From assembly GCA_005889075.1 (NCBI GenBank), contig VBDQ01000020.1:1-42053 (forward strand): a DNA stretch of 42,053 nt, written 5' to 3'. The translations under genes and the position numbers were made by a program. Shown in pieces: positions 7,638-15,704 of the stretch; position 1 is the first letter of the stretch; each line of letters begins with the position of its first letter. The stretch comes from Chloroflexota bacterium. Its GTDB lineage: Bacteria; Chloroflexota; Limnocylindria; P2-11E. The notes beneath the pieces were generated by a model, which ran no database searches, was not told the origin of the DNA, and saw only the letters and a list, made by a program, of their open reading frames with translations.

Positions 7638-8488
7638 CAGAGGCTCCAGCGCATGTCTTGACCCGCGATGCGGAACGCGTTCAGGAAGAAGGCGATGCGC
7701 TCCTTCAGCTGCGCGCGCGGCACGACCTGATCGACGAAGCCGTGCTGAAGCTGGAACTCCGCCCTCTGGTAACCCTTGGGCAGCTTCTCGCCGATGGTCT
7801 CGCTGGTCACGCGCGCACCGGAGAAGCCTATGAGCGCACCGGGCTCGGCGAGCACGAGATCGCCGAGCGATGCGAAGGACGCGAGGACGCCGCCGGTCGT
7901 CGGGTCCGCGAGGACGCTGACGAACGGCAGCCCGGCTTCATCGAGCCGTGAAACCGCGGCGACGGTCTTCGCCAGCTGCATGAGCGCGATCGTTCCTTCC
8001 TGCATGCGCGCGCCGCCCGAGGCGGCCACGATCACGAGTGCCTTGCGCTCGGCCAGGGCGCGCTCCGCCGCGCGCGTGATCTTCTCGCCGACGACGCTGC
8101 CCATCGAACCGCCCATGAACTCGAAGTCCATGACCGCGAGCGCGACAGGGATGCCGGCGAGTGTCGCGTCGCCGGTGAGGACCGCGTCCTTGTGTCCGCT
8201 CTTCGCCTGCGCCGCCGCGATCCGGTCCGGGTACGGCTTGCTATCCACGAAGCCGAGCGGATCCGACGACACCATGTCGGCGTCCATCTCGGTCCAGGAC
8301 TTGGCATCGGCGAGCAGCTCGACGCGCTCGGCGGCGCCGAGCTTGAAGTGATGGCCGCACTTGGTGCACACGTTGAGGTTGCGAGCGAGCTGCTTGTTGA
8401 AGAGCATCTCGGCGCAATTCGGACACTGTGTCCAGAGATGTGACGGGAACTCCTTCGGCTTTCGCCCGAAGGGGTTGCGCAGCCTCAC
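7637..8488 (-). CDS. accD: Acetyl-CoA carboxylase carboxyltransferase subunit beta
   Basis: A 283-residue protein. The N-terminal zinc ribbon has Cys 22 and 25 (QCPNC) and Cys 41 and 44 (CTKCGHH). The crotonase-type core follows: YPDRIAAAQAKSGHKDAVLTG, FMGGSMGSVVGEKITRA, SGGARMQEG and DPTTGGVLASFA. It forms the carboxyltransferase with AccA, committing acetyl-CoA to malonyl-CoA for fatty acids. The start is GTG at 8488, chosen because homologues begin only about 20 residues before the zinc ribbon. The stop overlaps the accA ATG (TGATG). No lesion is seen in this subunit. It is separated from degV by 133 bp holding a GC-rich foldback. Confidence 0.95.
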   Translation of the reverse strand: MRLRNPFGRKPKEFPSHLWTQCPNCAEMLFNKQLARNLNVCTKCGHHFKLGAAERVELLADAKSWTEMDADMVSSDPLGFVDSKPYPDRIAAAQAKSGHKDAVLTGDATLAGIPVALAVMDFEFMGGSMGSVVGEKITRAAERALAERKALVIVAASGGARMQEGTIALMQLAKTVAAVSRLDEAGLPFVSVLADPTTGGVLASFASLGDLVLAEPGALIGFSGARVTSETIGEKLPKGYQRAEFQLQHGFVDQVVPRAQLKERIAFFLNAFRIAGQDMRWSL

Positions 8489-8524
8489 CGCGGGTGCGCC
8501 GCCGTGAGGCCAATGCCTATTCCT

Positions 8525-8578
8525 CGCAGGGGCGGGGGTAGGGGCCCCCGAGGCGCGAAGCGCCCCCCTGCCACCCCG
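8525..8578. repeat. GC-rich intergenic foldback between degV and accD
   Basis: A G/C block containing a perfect GGCGC-GAA-GCGCC hairpin (8552-8564) and GGGGCCCC (8541-8548), flanked by a G-rich arm (GGGGCGGGGGTAGGGG) and a C-rich arm (CCCCCCTGCCACCCC) that can partly pair. No U-run follows, so it is not a classic terminator. It lies between two co-directional genes and could be a processing or attenuation site, or a small dispersed repeat. A related perfect G6/C6 hairpin occurs at 21457-21475. Confidence 0.5.
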
Positions 8579-8621
8579 GCTGAAGCGCCACGTCGGGAGT
8601 GGCGAGAAGTTGATGCAGGCG

Positions 8622-9482
8622 TCATTGGACCTCTTCGGAACGGTACCAGCAGAGTCCAATGACACCAGGGCCGGCGCGTGCGCCGATGACCGGCCCCGCC
8701 TCCGCGACCCAATGTTCGAGGCAGTGGAACCGTTCCTGTGCCCAGTCGCCGAGCGCGCGCGCCCGCTCGGGATCGTTCGTGTGCAGCGTGCAGGCGTTGA
8801 CCTTCGATCCTGGCGGCAGCTTCTCCTCGATGAGCTCTTTGACGCGCGCGGTGGCCTTCTCGCGGGTGCGCACGCGATCGATCGCGTCGACGCGGCCATC
8901 CTCGACCGCGAGGATCGGCTTCACCGCGAGCAGCGAGCCGAAGAGCGCGGCGCCTCCCGAGATGCGTCCCGACCGCCGCAGGTATTCGAGGCCGTCGGCT
9001 GCGGCGATGATGCGCGTCTTGCCCGCAAGGCGCTGCGCGATCGCCGCCGCGTCGTCGAAGGACCGCCCAGCGCGGCGCGCCCGGGCGCAAGCGGTGGCGA
9101 TCAGGGCGATGCCGCCGGCCAGGGTCCGCGAGTCGACGACCACGATCCGCGTGCCGTCCATCTGCTGGGCGGTCGTGCTCGCGACCGAGTACGTCCCGGA
9201 GAGCTCGCTCGCGATCGTGAGCACGACCATCTTGCGTAGCCCCTCACTGACGAGCTTCTCGTAGACGTCGCGGCACTCGCCCATCGACGGTTGCGACGTC
9301 CCCGGCTTCACGTTCGGCGCGGCGATCTTCTTGTAGAACTCATCGGCCGAGAGATCGACCTCGGCCGTGTACGAGTCGGGCCCGATGTCAACGTGGAGCG
9401 GGAGCTTGCGGATGTCGAGCTCGCGCTCCAGCCCCGGCGCGAACGACGCGGTTCCGTCGACGACGATCGCGAAGCGCTCCAT
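8622..9482 (-). CDS. DegV family fatty-acid-binding protein
   Basis: A 286-residue protein of standard DegV length. It opens with FAIVVDGTASFAPGLE (the usual D-S/G-T/S-A start of the family), then LSADEFYKKI, the KPGTSQPSMGE motif whose Thr-Ser binds the fatty-acid carboxylate, LTIASELSGTYSVA, and GLEYLRRSGRISGGAALFGSLLAVKPIL. DegV proteins resemble FakB, which presents exogenous fatty acids to the FakA kinase; no fakA is in this window. The ATG overlaps the birA stop (TGATG). Its place just upstream of accD supports a lipid role. Confidence 0.92.
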   Translation of the reverse strand: MERFAIVVDGTASFAPGLERELDIRKLPLHVDIGPDSYTAEVDLSADEFYKKIAAPNVKPGTSQPSMGECRDVYEKLVSEGLRKMVVLTIASELSGTYSVASTTAQQMDGTRIVVVDSRTLAGGIALIATACARARRAGRSFDDAAAIAQRLAGKTRIIAAADGLEYLRRSGRISGGAALFGSLLAVKPILAVEDGRVDAIDRVRTREKATARVKELIEEKLPPGSKVNACTLHTNDPERARALGDWAQERFHCLEHWVAEAGPVIGARAGPGVIGLCWYRSEEVQ

Positions 9483-10240
9483 CAGCCGACGAGCCGGACC
9501 TCGCCAGCGACGATGCGCTCGCCGCCGACAAGAAGGGCACCATCCTCGGCCACGTCGCGCGCGATGCCCCGCAGCGCGGGAGCTCCCTCACGCGTGACCT
9601 CGACCTCGCGGCCGAGAAGAGTGGCGCGGCGCCGCCACTCCGCGAGCACAGGGCTTCGGTCAGAGTCGACCGCAAGACGGTCGAGCTCCGCAGAGAGGAC
9701 CGCGAGGAGCGAAAGCCGATCGACCATCGTGCCGGTGATCGCGAGCGATGTCGCGGTCGCGCGCAGTGGTGCAGAAAAGTCAGACGTCCGTTGATGGACG
9801 TTCACGCCGATACCGAGCACCAGCGAGCCACCCTCCCCATCCGTAGTCGCGTGCGCGAGAACGCCCGCGACCTTCTTGTGGCCGAGCTCGACGTCGTTGG
9901 GCCATTTTAGGAGCACGTCGTGTGCACCGAGTCCTTCCAGTGCGCGCGCGATCGCCACGCCCGCAAGCAGCACGAACACGCCGGCTTCGCCCGGCGCGGG
10001 CCGGAACAACCACGAGCCGAGGAGGCTGGTCCCACGAGGCGCGTCCCAGCGGCGACCCTTCGTCCCCAGTCCCGCGGTCTGCTCGTCCGCGACGACGATC
10101 GTCGGCGCCGCTCCACGAGCCGCGAGCTCGCGCGCCCGGTCCTGCGTCGATCCGATCTCTTCGTGATACTCGATGTCGCGCGCGAGCTCGAGTGCGACGG
10201 CGCTACGCACCGCTGGGATCGCGAGGAGCGCGAGCCGCAT
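9482..10240 (-). CDS. birA: Biotin--[acetyl-CoA carboxylase] ligase, class I (no DNA-binding domain)
   Basis: A 252-residue protein with only the catalytic and C-terminal domains; the N-terminal winged helix of repressor-type BirA is missing, so it is not expected to act as a regulator. KWPNDV is at residues 112-117, followed by KKVAGVL, and GIGVNVH is present. It activates biotin to biotinyl-5'-AMP and transfers it to a BCCP lysine. The biotin-binding loop is GLGTKGRRW at residues 57-65, where E. coli has GRGRRGRKW. The arginine corresponding to E. coli Arg118 is a threonine here. The neighbouring AccB-like protein has no acceptor lysine. The ATG overlaps the lipoprotein stop (TGATG). Confidence 0.92.
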   Translation of the reverse strand: MRLALLAIPAVRSAVALELARDIEYHEEIGSTQDRARELAARGAAPTIVVADEQTAGLGTKGRRWDAPRGTSLLGSWLFRPAPGEAGVFVLLAGVAIARALEGLGAHDVLLKWPNDVELGHKKVAGVLAHATTDGEGGSLVLGIGVNVHQRTSDFSAPLRATATSLAITGTMVDRLSLLAVLSAELDRLAVDSDRSPVLAEWRRRATLLGREVEVTREGAPALRGIARDVAEDGALLVGGERIVAGEVRLVG

Positions 10241-10737
10241 CAGCCCTTGGGGGCGAGCACGATGGGAACGCGCACGATCTCGTCGATGTTGCCGTCGCGA
10301 GGACTCACCGTGTAGACCTCGGCGAACGCGATGGCCTCCGACGAAGGGTCAGCGTAGGTCGCGACGACGGAAAACGTCCCGCGCTCGGGCGCGCCCGCGC
10401 TTGCCGTCGTGAAGCCCTTCGCGAGGACACGGCCCGCGGTGTCGGTGACCTGCCACGAGAGATTCGCCTCGAAGACGCTCGCGTCGCCCGCGATCGTGAG
10501 CGGGCTGTGCACGCGAGAGTTCGCGAGCGGCTGCTTGACGACGATCGAACCGCGCGAGGAGATGAGCGGCGTCGGCACGGGAGTTGGGGTCGGCGTCGGA
10601 GGCGGCGAAGCTGTCGCGACGCTCGGCGAAGCTGACGGGCTGCGAGAGGGCGTGGGGTTGTTCACCACGATCGTACGGTCGACTTCACAGGCACCGAGAA
10701 TCGCCAGAACAAAAGACAGCGCGAGGGCGGTCCTCAC
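10240..10737 (-). CDS. Gmad2-domain lipoprotein
   Basis: A 165-residue protein. Signal peptide and lipobox LAILGAC place the lipidated cysteine at 17. Residues 25-60 form a Pro/Thr/Ser linker (PTPTPTPVPTP). Residues 65-162 look like the Gmad2 immunoglobulin-like domain known from spore-germination-associated proteins: SIVVKQPLANSRVHSPLTI, VFEANLSWQVTD, GTFSVVATY and SPRDGNIDEIVRVPIVL. It is likely anchored outside the membrane. It is coupled on both sides: its GTG overlaps the thrB stop (GTGA) and its stop overlaps the birA ATG (TGATG). An extracytoplasmic protein between cytoplasmic threonine and biotin enzymes is odd and probably reflects packing rather than pathway. Confidence 0.82.
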   Translation of the reverse strand: MRTALALSFVLAILGACEVDRTIVVNNPTPSRSPSASPSVATASPPPTPTPTPVPTPLISSRGSIVVKQPLANSRVHSPLTIAGDASVFEANLSWQVTDTAGRVLAKGFTTASAGAPERGTFSVVATYADPSSEAIAFAEVYTVSPRDGNIDEIVRVPIVLAPKG

Positions 10738-11636
10738 GAGCGCTTGATCTGGGCGCCCGCGGCGCGGACGCGCACGACGCGGCCACGCGCCATCGTCCCG
10801 GCGTCACGAGCGGCATCCTCCATCGCGACGACGACCCGGTGCGCGAGCCGCGCCGGCGCTACGGCCAGGACCGCCGGGCCCGCGCCCGAGAGCGCGGCGC
10901 CGAACGCGCCGGCGCCCCGCGCCGCGGCGATGATCTCGTCGAGTCCGATCACCAGGTGTGCGCGCGCTGCCTGGTGGAGCCGGTCGGCCATCGCGATCGA
11001 GAGAAGCGCGCCATCCGAGCGAAGGACTGCGGCGAGGAGCGCGGCCGCGTGCGCGAGATTGAACACCGCATCGGCCCGCGAGACCGTCGCCGACAACACG
11101 GCGCGCGCCTTCTCCGTCGGGAGGGGTTCGCGCGGGATCAGCAAGCAGATCCGCCAGCCGCTCGGGAACGCGATACGGGTCGCGACCGGACCGTCGTCGC
11201 CAGGAAGCGCGACGGTGAGCGCGCCGTAGAGCGCCGCGGCGACGTTGTCCGCATGCCCCTCGACCTCCGTCGCGATGCGCAGGAGCGAACGGCGGTCGAG
11301 CGGGTCGCCCAGGAGCGCGTTCGCGGCGACCACGCCGCCGACGATCGCGGCCGCGCTCGATCCGAGGCCGCGAGCGATCGGGATCGCGGAACGCTGCACG
11401 ACGTGGTAGGCCCCGAGGTTCTCTTGCGCGGCCCGAGCAGTCGCGCGGGCACCAACGACGAACAGATTTTCTTCATCGGTCGGTACGCCACTCCCGTCGC
11501 CTTCGATCGCCACGGTCCACGCACGCGCGGGACGGACCTCGTATTCGGCGAGGAGTGGGAGAGCGAGAGCGAAAGAGTCGAAGCCTGGGCCGAGATTCGC
11601 GCTGGACGCGGGCACGCGCACCCGAAGCTCCCCCAC
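10734..11636 (-). CDS. thrB: Homoserine kinase
   Basis: A 300-residue GHMP kinase. The N-terminus VRVPASSANLGPGFDSFALAL is the homoserine kinase signature, and PIARGLGSSAAAIVGGV is the ATP-binding GHMP loop. The C-terminal GAFGAALSGAGPAVLAV is the third conserved motif. It phosphorylates homoserine for threonine synthase, encoded directly upstream by thrC; no homoserine dehydrogenase is in this window. The GTG start lies 1 nt beyond the thrC stop and the stop overlaps the lipoprotein start. Confidence 0.95.
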   Translation of the reverse strand: MGELRVRVPASSANLGPGFDSFALALPLLAEYEVRPARAWTVAIEGDGSGVPTDEENLFVVGARATARAAQENLGAYHVVQRSAIPIARGLGSSAAAIVGGVVAANALLGDPLDRRSLLRIATEVEGHADNVAAALYGALTVALPGDDGPVATRIAFPSGWRICLLIPREPLPTEKARAVLSATVSRADAVFNLAHAAALLAAVLRSDGALLSIAMADRLHQAARAHLVIGLDEIIAAARGAGAFGAALSGAGPAVLAVAPARLAHRVVVAMEDAARDAGTMARGRVVRVRAAGAQIKRS

Positions 11637-11637
11637 G

Positions 11638-12693
11638 CTATCTGCTCAACGCACCGCGGACCGCATCCGGTGTGGCCTCGACCTCGGCGATCGGACCGGC
11701 GAGCGAGCGCGCGCGTTCCGGGTCCTTGAGGCCGTTACCGGTGAGCACGCAGACGACTCGGCGAGCCTCGCGCAGGCCGCCGACGCGCGCGAGCTTGCGA
11801 AGTCCGGCAACGGCCGCGGCGGACGCCGGCTCGCAGAAGATCCCTTCACATCGCGCGACGAATGCGTACGCGGAGAGGATCTCGTCGTCGGTGACCGAAT
11901 CGATGGCCCCGCCCGAGTCGTCCCGAGCCGCGATCGCGCCCTTCCATGAGGCGGGATTTCCAATGCGGATCGCCGTCGCGATCGTCTGTGGGTCCGACAC
12001 CGGCCGGCCCGACACGAGGGGCGCAGCGCCGGCCGCCTGATAGCCGAACAGGCGCGGCCGCTTCGTCGCCATAGCCGATTCGGACGCCTCGACGAATCCC
12101 TTCCAGTACGCGGTGATGTTCCCGGCGTTACCGACCGGGATGAAGAGCGCATCCGGCGCCTCGCCCAGCGCCTCGCAGATCTCGAACGCCGCCGTTTTCT
12201 GACCTTCCAGCCGGTGCGGGTTGACGCTGTTGACGACCGTCGCCTCGCCTTGCTCGGCGAGCGCGCGCACGACCGCGAGCGCGGCATCGAACGGCCCGCG
12301 GACGGCGACGACGCGGGCCCCGTGCGCGACCGCCTGCGCAAGCTTGCCCGCGGCCACCTGCCCCGCGGGTAGGACGACCGTGCACGAGAGTCCGCCGCGC
12401 GCCGCATATGCCGCGGCCGATGCGGCCGTGTTGCCGGTCGATGCGCAGAGCACCATGCGTGCGCCTGCTTCGAGCGACTTCGCCACCGCGACGACCATGC
12501 CGCGATCCTTGAAGCTGCCGGTCGGGTTCTGTCCTTCGACCTTGAGCCACACCTCGGGCAGGCCCGTCTCGCGCTCGAGCGCGGGTGCGCGGACGAGCGG
12601 AGTGTTCCCCTCGCCGAGCGTAAGCCGAGGGGTCCGCTCGGTCACCGGAAGATGCGCTGCGTATCGATCGATGAGCGAGCGCGCTTCCGGCAC
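11638..12693 (-). CDS. thrC: Threonine synthase
   Basis: A 351-residue PLP enzyme of the short bacterial threonine synthase type. It opens with LGEGNTPLVRAPALE. The PLP lysine is K62 in NPTGSFKDRGM, followed by CASTGNTAASAAAYAARGG and the phosphate-cup glycines in PVGNAGNITAYWKGF. It converts O-phosphohomoserine to threonine. It is the first gene of the minus-strand string running to 5982. The GTG start has no ribosome binding site but TACCAT lies 6 nt upstream, suggesting a leaderless transcript. Only 35 bp separate its start from the divergent AI-2E-family permease. Confidence 0.95.
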   Translation of the reverse strand: MPEARSLIDRYAAHLPVTERTPRLTLGEGNTPLVRAPALERETGLPEVWLKVEGQNPTGSFKDRGMVVAVAKSLEAGARMVLCASTGNTAASAAAYAARGGLSCTVVLPAGQVAAGKLAQAVAHGARVVAVRGPFDAALAVVRALAEQGEATVVNSVNPHRLEGQKTAAFEICEALGEAPDALFIPVGNAGNITAYWKGFVEASESAMATKRPRLFGYQAAGAAPLVSGRPVSDPQTIATAIRIGNPASWKGAIAARDDSGGAIDSVTDDEILSAYAFVARCEGIFCEPASAAAVAGLRKLARVGGLREARRVVCVLTGNGLKDPERARSLAGPIAEVEATPDAVRGALSR

Positions 12694-12699
12694 CGGGGC

Positions 12700-12705
12700 A
12701 TGGTA
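12700..12705 (-). promoter_or_regulatory. Putative -10 element of thrC (leaderless start)
   Basis: TACCAT (TANNNT pattern) ends 6 nt before the GTG of thrC and there is no Shine-Dalgarno. If used, it drives the nine-gene string ending at 5982. Confidence 0.4.
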
Positions 12706-12715
12706 TCGCCGTCAT

Positions 12716-12721
12716 TAAGAT
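12716..12721 (+). promoter_or_regulatory. Putative -10 element of the AI-2E-family permease (leaderless start)
   Basis: TAAGAT ends 7 nt before the GTG at 12729. The thrC -10 on the other strand is only 10 bp away, so the two promoters are nested in a 35-bp space. Confidence 0.42.
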
Positions 12722-12728
12722 TCCCAAC

Positions 12729-13937
12729 GTGAACCTATCCCCCCGCGAGCGACAGCTCCTGTCGATCCTCGCGGTCCTCTTGATCATCCTCGCGAGCTTT
12801 CAGCTGATCGCGTCTCTCTGGGAGGCGCTGGGCCGCGTCGCCGACGTGCTCCTCATCTTCCTCATCGCCTGGGCGTTCTCGTACCTGCTCGGTCCGCTGG
12901 TGAGCGCCATCGACGAGCGCACGCGCCTCAACCGCGCGTTCTCGGTGGTCGTGGTCTACATCGCCATCGCGATCCTCCTCACGGGCGTGCTCGCGCTGGC
13001 CGTGCCGAGCCTTGTCGCGCAGCTGCACGATCTGGTTACCCGCGCCCCGGAATACGGCGACCGCGCCGCCCGCGAGGTCGTCGCGTTCCAGCAGAACCTC
13101 GAGCGGATCGGCATACCCATCAAGGTCACCGACCTCTACGGTCAGCTCCCTGAGCGCCTTTCCGCATTCGCCGGATCGCTCGCGACCGATGCTCTTGGGT
13201 TCGTTTCGGCTACGGCGACGGTTCTCTTCAACGCGACGCTGGTGCTCATCATCGCGTTCCTGATGCTCATCGACGGCGGCACGTTATGGCGGCGCTTCGT
13301 CGAGGTGCTCTCGCCCGAGCTTCAGAGCGAAGCCGAGCTGCTGCGTCTCTCCGCGGACCGCTCGTTCGGTGGGTTCATCCGCGGGTCGCTCCTCCTTGGG
13401 ATCGTGTACGGGATCGCGACGCTCGCCATCCTGGTCGCGTTCGGTGTGCCGTTCGCGGGCGTGCTAGCGGTGCTCTCGGGCCTTGCGATCATCATCCCGT
13501 TCTTCGGTCCGATCATCGCGCAGGTCCCCGTGCTCGCGGTGACCCTGCTCGGCGCGCCGGATTCGCTTCTCTGGGTATTCCTCCTGACGCTCGCGCTCCA
13601 GCAGATCGTCCTCAACGTCCTTGGGCCGCGGATCATGTCCAACGCGATCGGAATCCATCCGATCTTCGTGTTCCTTGCCCTGCTGCTCGGATCGCGCCTC
13701 GCGGGATTCTGGGGCGTGTTCCTCGCCGTGCCCGTGGCGGGGATCGCGAACACCTTCGTGCGGTATGCCTTCGAGATCGCGCAGGGCCGTCGCGTCCGCA
13801 CGCAGGCGAAGACGCTGATCTCGGAGGAACACGCCGCCTCCGCCGCGGCCGCAGCCGTGGCACGCGACGCGGCGGTCGAGGCGCGCGAGGCTTCCCGAGC
13901 CGCGCGTGAGGCGCGTCTCGCGACGCGGGGGAAGTGA
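12729..13937 (+). CDS. AI-2E family transporter (PerM/YdiK-like permease)
   Basis: A 402-residue integral membrane protein. Paired helices near the N-terminus (residues ~10-50) are followed by helices around 70-95, 155-185, 210-300 and 310-345. It has the family's conserved stretch AIIIPFFGPIIAQVP and LGPRIMSNAIGIHPIFVFLALLLGS (read as two motifs around residues 255-325). The Ala/Arg-rich cytoplasmic tail after residue ~355 is not part of the core. Members include autoinducer-2 exporters and Na+/H+ antiporters, so the substrate is open. It is convergent with the ABC transporter, 1 bp between stops. Confidence 0.9.
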   Translation: MNLSPRERQLLSILAVLLIILASFQLIASLWEALGRVADVLLIFLIAWAFSYLLGPLVSAIDERTRLNRAFSVVVVYIAIAILLTGVLALAVPSLVAQLHDLVTRAPEYGDRAAREVVAFQQNLERIGIPIKVTDLYGQLPERLSAFAGSLATDALGFVSATATVLFNATLVLIIAFLMLIDGGTLWRRFVEVLSPELQSEAELLRLSADRSFGGFIRGSLLLGIVYGIATLAILVAFGVPFAGVLAVLSGLAIIIPFFGPIIAQVPVLAVTLLGAPDSLLWVFLLTLALQQIVLNVLGPRIMSNAIGIHPIFVFLALLLGSRLAGFWGVFLAVPVAGIANTFVRYAFEIAQGRRVRTQAKTLISEEHAASAAAAAVARDAAVEAREASRAAREARLATRGK

Positions 13938-13938
13938 T

Positions 13939-14721
13939 CTAGGAGCGGATGCGGTCCGCTGGGAACACCCGCGGACTCCCGTTGCGCGCGACCACCTCGA
14001 GACCGCTCCCGAAGATCGCCGCGACAAGCTCGCTTGTGAGCGTCTCGCCTGGCGGTGCGTCGCGCACGATGCGGCCCTGGTCCATGACCACGACCCGCGA
14101 TGCCACCGCGCTCGCCAGGTTCAGGTCGTGAAGGACCGCGAGGATGGCCAGACCGCGCGTGCGCGCGAGCCGCGACAGATGCGCGAGCGTCGCGATCTGG
14201 TGCCCGGGATCCAGGTGCACCGTGGGCTCATCGAGGAGCAAGACGTCGGCCTCCTGGGCGAGCGCCATGGCGAGTACCGCGCGCTGACGCTCGCCGCCCG
14301 AGAGCCGATCGATCCGCCGTGATGCGAGCGGCCCAAGCTCCAGCTCGGCGATCGCGCGATCGACGGCGGCCGCGTCTCCCGCCGACGCGCCGCCAAAGCG
14401 GCCGAGGCGGGCGGTCCGCCCGAGACCGACGATCTCGCGCACGGTGAACGGAAACAGCGTGTCCAGGATCTGAGGGACCACGGCGATGCGCCGCGCGATC
14501 GCAGCGCGCGAGAGGCTGACGATGTCCGCCGCGTCGAGCGAGACCGATCCGGCCCGTGGCCGAAGAAGGCCGGCGAGGACGCGCAACAAGGTCGACTTCC
14601 CCGCACCGTTTGGCCCGACGACCGCCAACACGTCGCCCGACGCGAGCGAGAGCGTGCAATCCCGCAGCACCGTACCCGCTCCGTATCCCGCGCTCACAGC
14701 TCTTGCCTCGAGCACCGTCAT
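13939..14721 (-). CDS. ABC transporter ATP-binding protein, cobalamin/siderophore type (BtuD-like)
   Basis: A 260-residue ATPase. Walker A GPNGAGKST is at 36-44, the Q-loop at VVPQ (81-84), the signature LSGGERQR at 140-147, Walker B LLLDE at 161-165 and the H-loop histidine at 198 (LHDLN). The D-loop reads TVHLD, a variant common in the FecE/BtuD branch. It powers import through the permease encoded directly upstream, with which it overlaps by ATGA (14721-14718). The cobalamin riboswitch in front of the operon points to corrinoids as substrate rather than iron siderophores. Confidence 0.92.
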   Translation of the reverse strand: MTVLEARAVSAGYGAGTVLRDCTLSLASGDVLAVVGPNGAGKSTLLRVLAGLLRPRAGSVSLDAADIVSLSRAAIARRIAVVPQILDTLFPFTVREIVGLGRTARLGRFGGASAGDAAAVDRAIAELELGPLASRRIDRLSGGERQRAVLAMALAQEADVLLLDEPTVHLDPGHQIATLAHLSRLARTRGLAILAVLHDLNLASAVASRVVVMDQGRIVRDAPPGETLTSELVAAIFGSGLEVVARNGSPRVFPADRIRS

Positions 14722-15704
14722 ACGACCACTCGCCGCGAGCGCACGAGGAGCGCCAGGAAGAATGGAGCGCCGACCAGGCCGGTGATCGCCCCGACCGGCA
14801 GCTCCCCGGGCGCGAGAAGCGTGCGCGCGCCGAGATCGGCGAGGACGAGAGCGGCCGCGCCGGCGAGGAAGCTCGCGGGCACGAGCCGGCGGTGGGTTGC
14901 GCCGACCGCGAAACGGAGCGCGTGCGGCACCACCAGGCCGACGAAGCCGACGAGTCCCGCGAGCGCGACGGCGGCGCCCGAGAGAAGGGCGGTGGCGCCC
15001 AGGACCGCGCGCGTCGTGCGGTCGGGATCGACGCCGAGCGTGGCCGCCGTCTCTTCGCCGAAGGCATAGGCATCCACGCGATGCGCGAGGGCGACAGCTC
15101 CCGCGAGCCCGATCGTGACGATGGCCGCGGCGACCGCGAGCTCGCCCGAATCGATCACCGAAACGCCACCCTGAAGCCACCCGAGGACCGAGCGGAGGTG
15201 CACCGCGAGCCGGTCGCTCGCGACGAGCACGAACGTCGCGACCGCGCCGGCGAACGCGGTGAGCACGATGCCCGCAAGCAGGACGGTGAGGACCGTCGTC
15301 GGTCCACCGAGCCGCGCGAGCCGCCACACGAGGCCGACCGCGACGAGCGCGCCGACGAACGCCGCGAGCGGGACGAGCGGCGCGCTGAGGCCAAGCGCGA
15401 TGGCGACGATCGCCGCGAGCGTGGCGCCCGCGGACGTGCCGGTGACGAATGGATCGGCGAGGGGGTTGCGCAGCAAACCCTGCAGCAGCGCGCCGGAGGT
15501 CGCGAGCGACCCGCCGACGAGCACCGATCCCAGCACGCGCGGAAGCCGCAGGTCGCGGACGATCGTCCCGTTCACGTCGGGCGAGCCAAGGAGCGCGCCG
15601 AGGACGTCTCCTGGCGCGATCGGGACCGATCCGACGAGGATCCCCGCCGCAATGCTCAGCACGAGCACCACCGCGAGCGCGACGAAGGTCGTGGCGACAC
15701 GCAC
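14718..15704 (-). CDS. ABC transporter permease, FecCD/BtuC family
   Basis: A 328-residue, roughly ten-helix permease. The family landmarks are DLRLPRVLGSVLVGGSLATSG near residue 50-70, LLRNPLADPFVTGTSAGA (~75-92) and GLVGFVGLVVPHALRFAVG (~240-258), which contains the ATPase-coupling L-loop. It forms the membrane channel for the substrate delivered by the lipoprotein encoded upstream. The GTG start at 15704 shares a base with the TAG stop of the binding-protein gene (TAGTG), so translation is coupled. Confidence 0.92.
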   Translation of the reverse strand: MRVATTFVALAVVLVLSIAAGILVGSVPIAPGDVLGALLGSPDVNGTIVRDLRLPRVLGSVLVGGSLATSGALLQGLLRNPLADPFVTGTSAGATLAAIVAIALGLSAPLVPLAAFVGALVAVGLVWRLARLGGPTTVLTVLLAGIVLTAFAGAVATFVLVASDRLAVHLRSVLGWLQGGVSVIDSGELAVAAAIVTIGLAGAVALAHRVDAYAFGEETAATLGVDPDRTTRAVLGATALLSGAAVALAGLVGFVGLVVPHALRFAVGATHRRLVPASFLAGAAALVLADLGARTLLAPGELPVGAITGLVGAPFFLALLVRSRRVVV

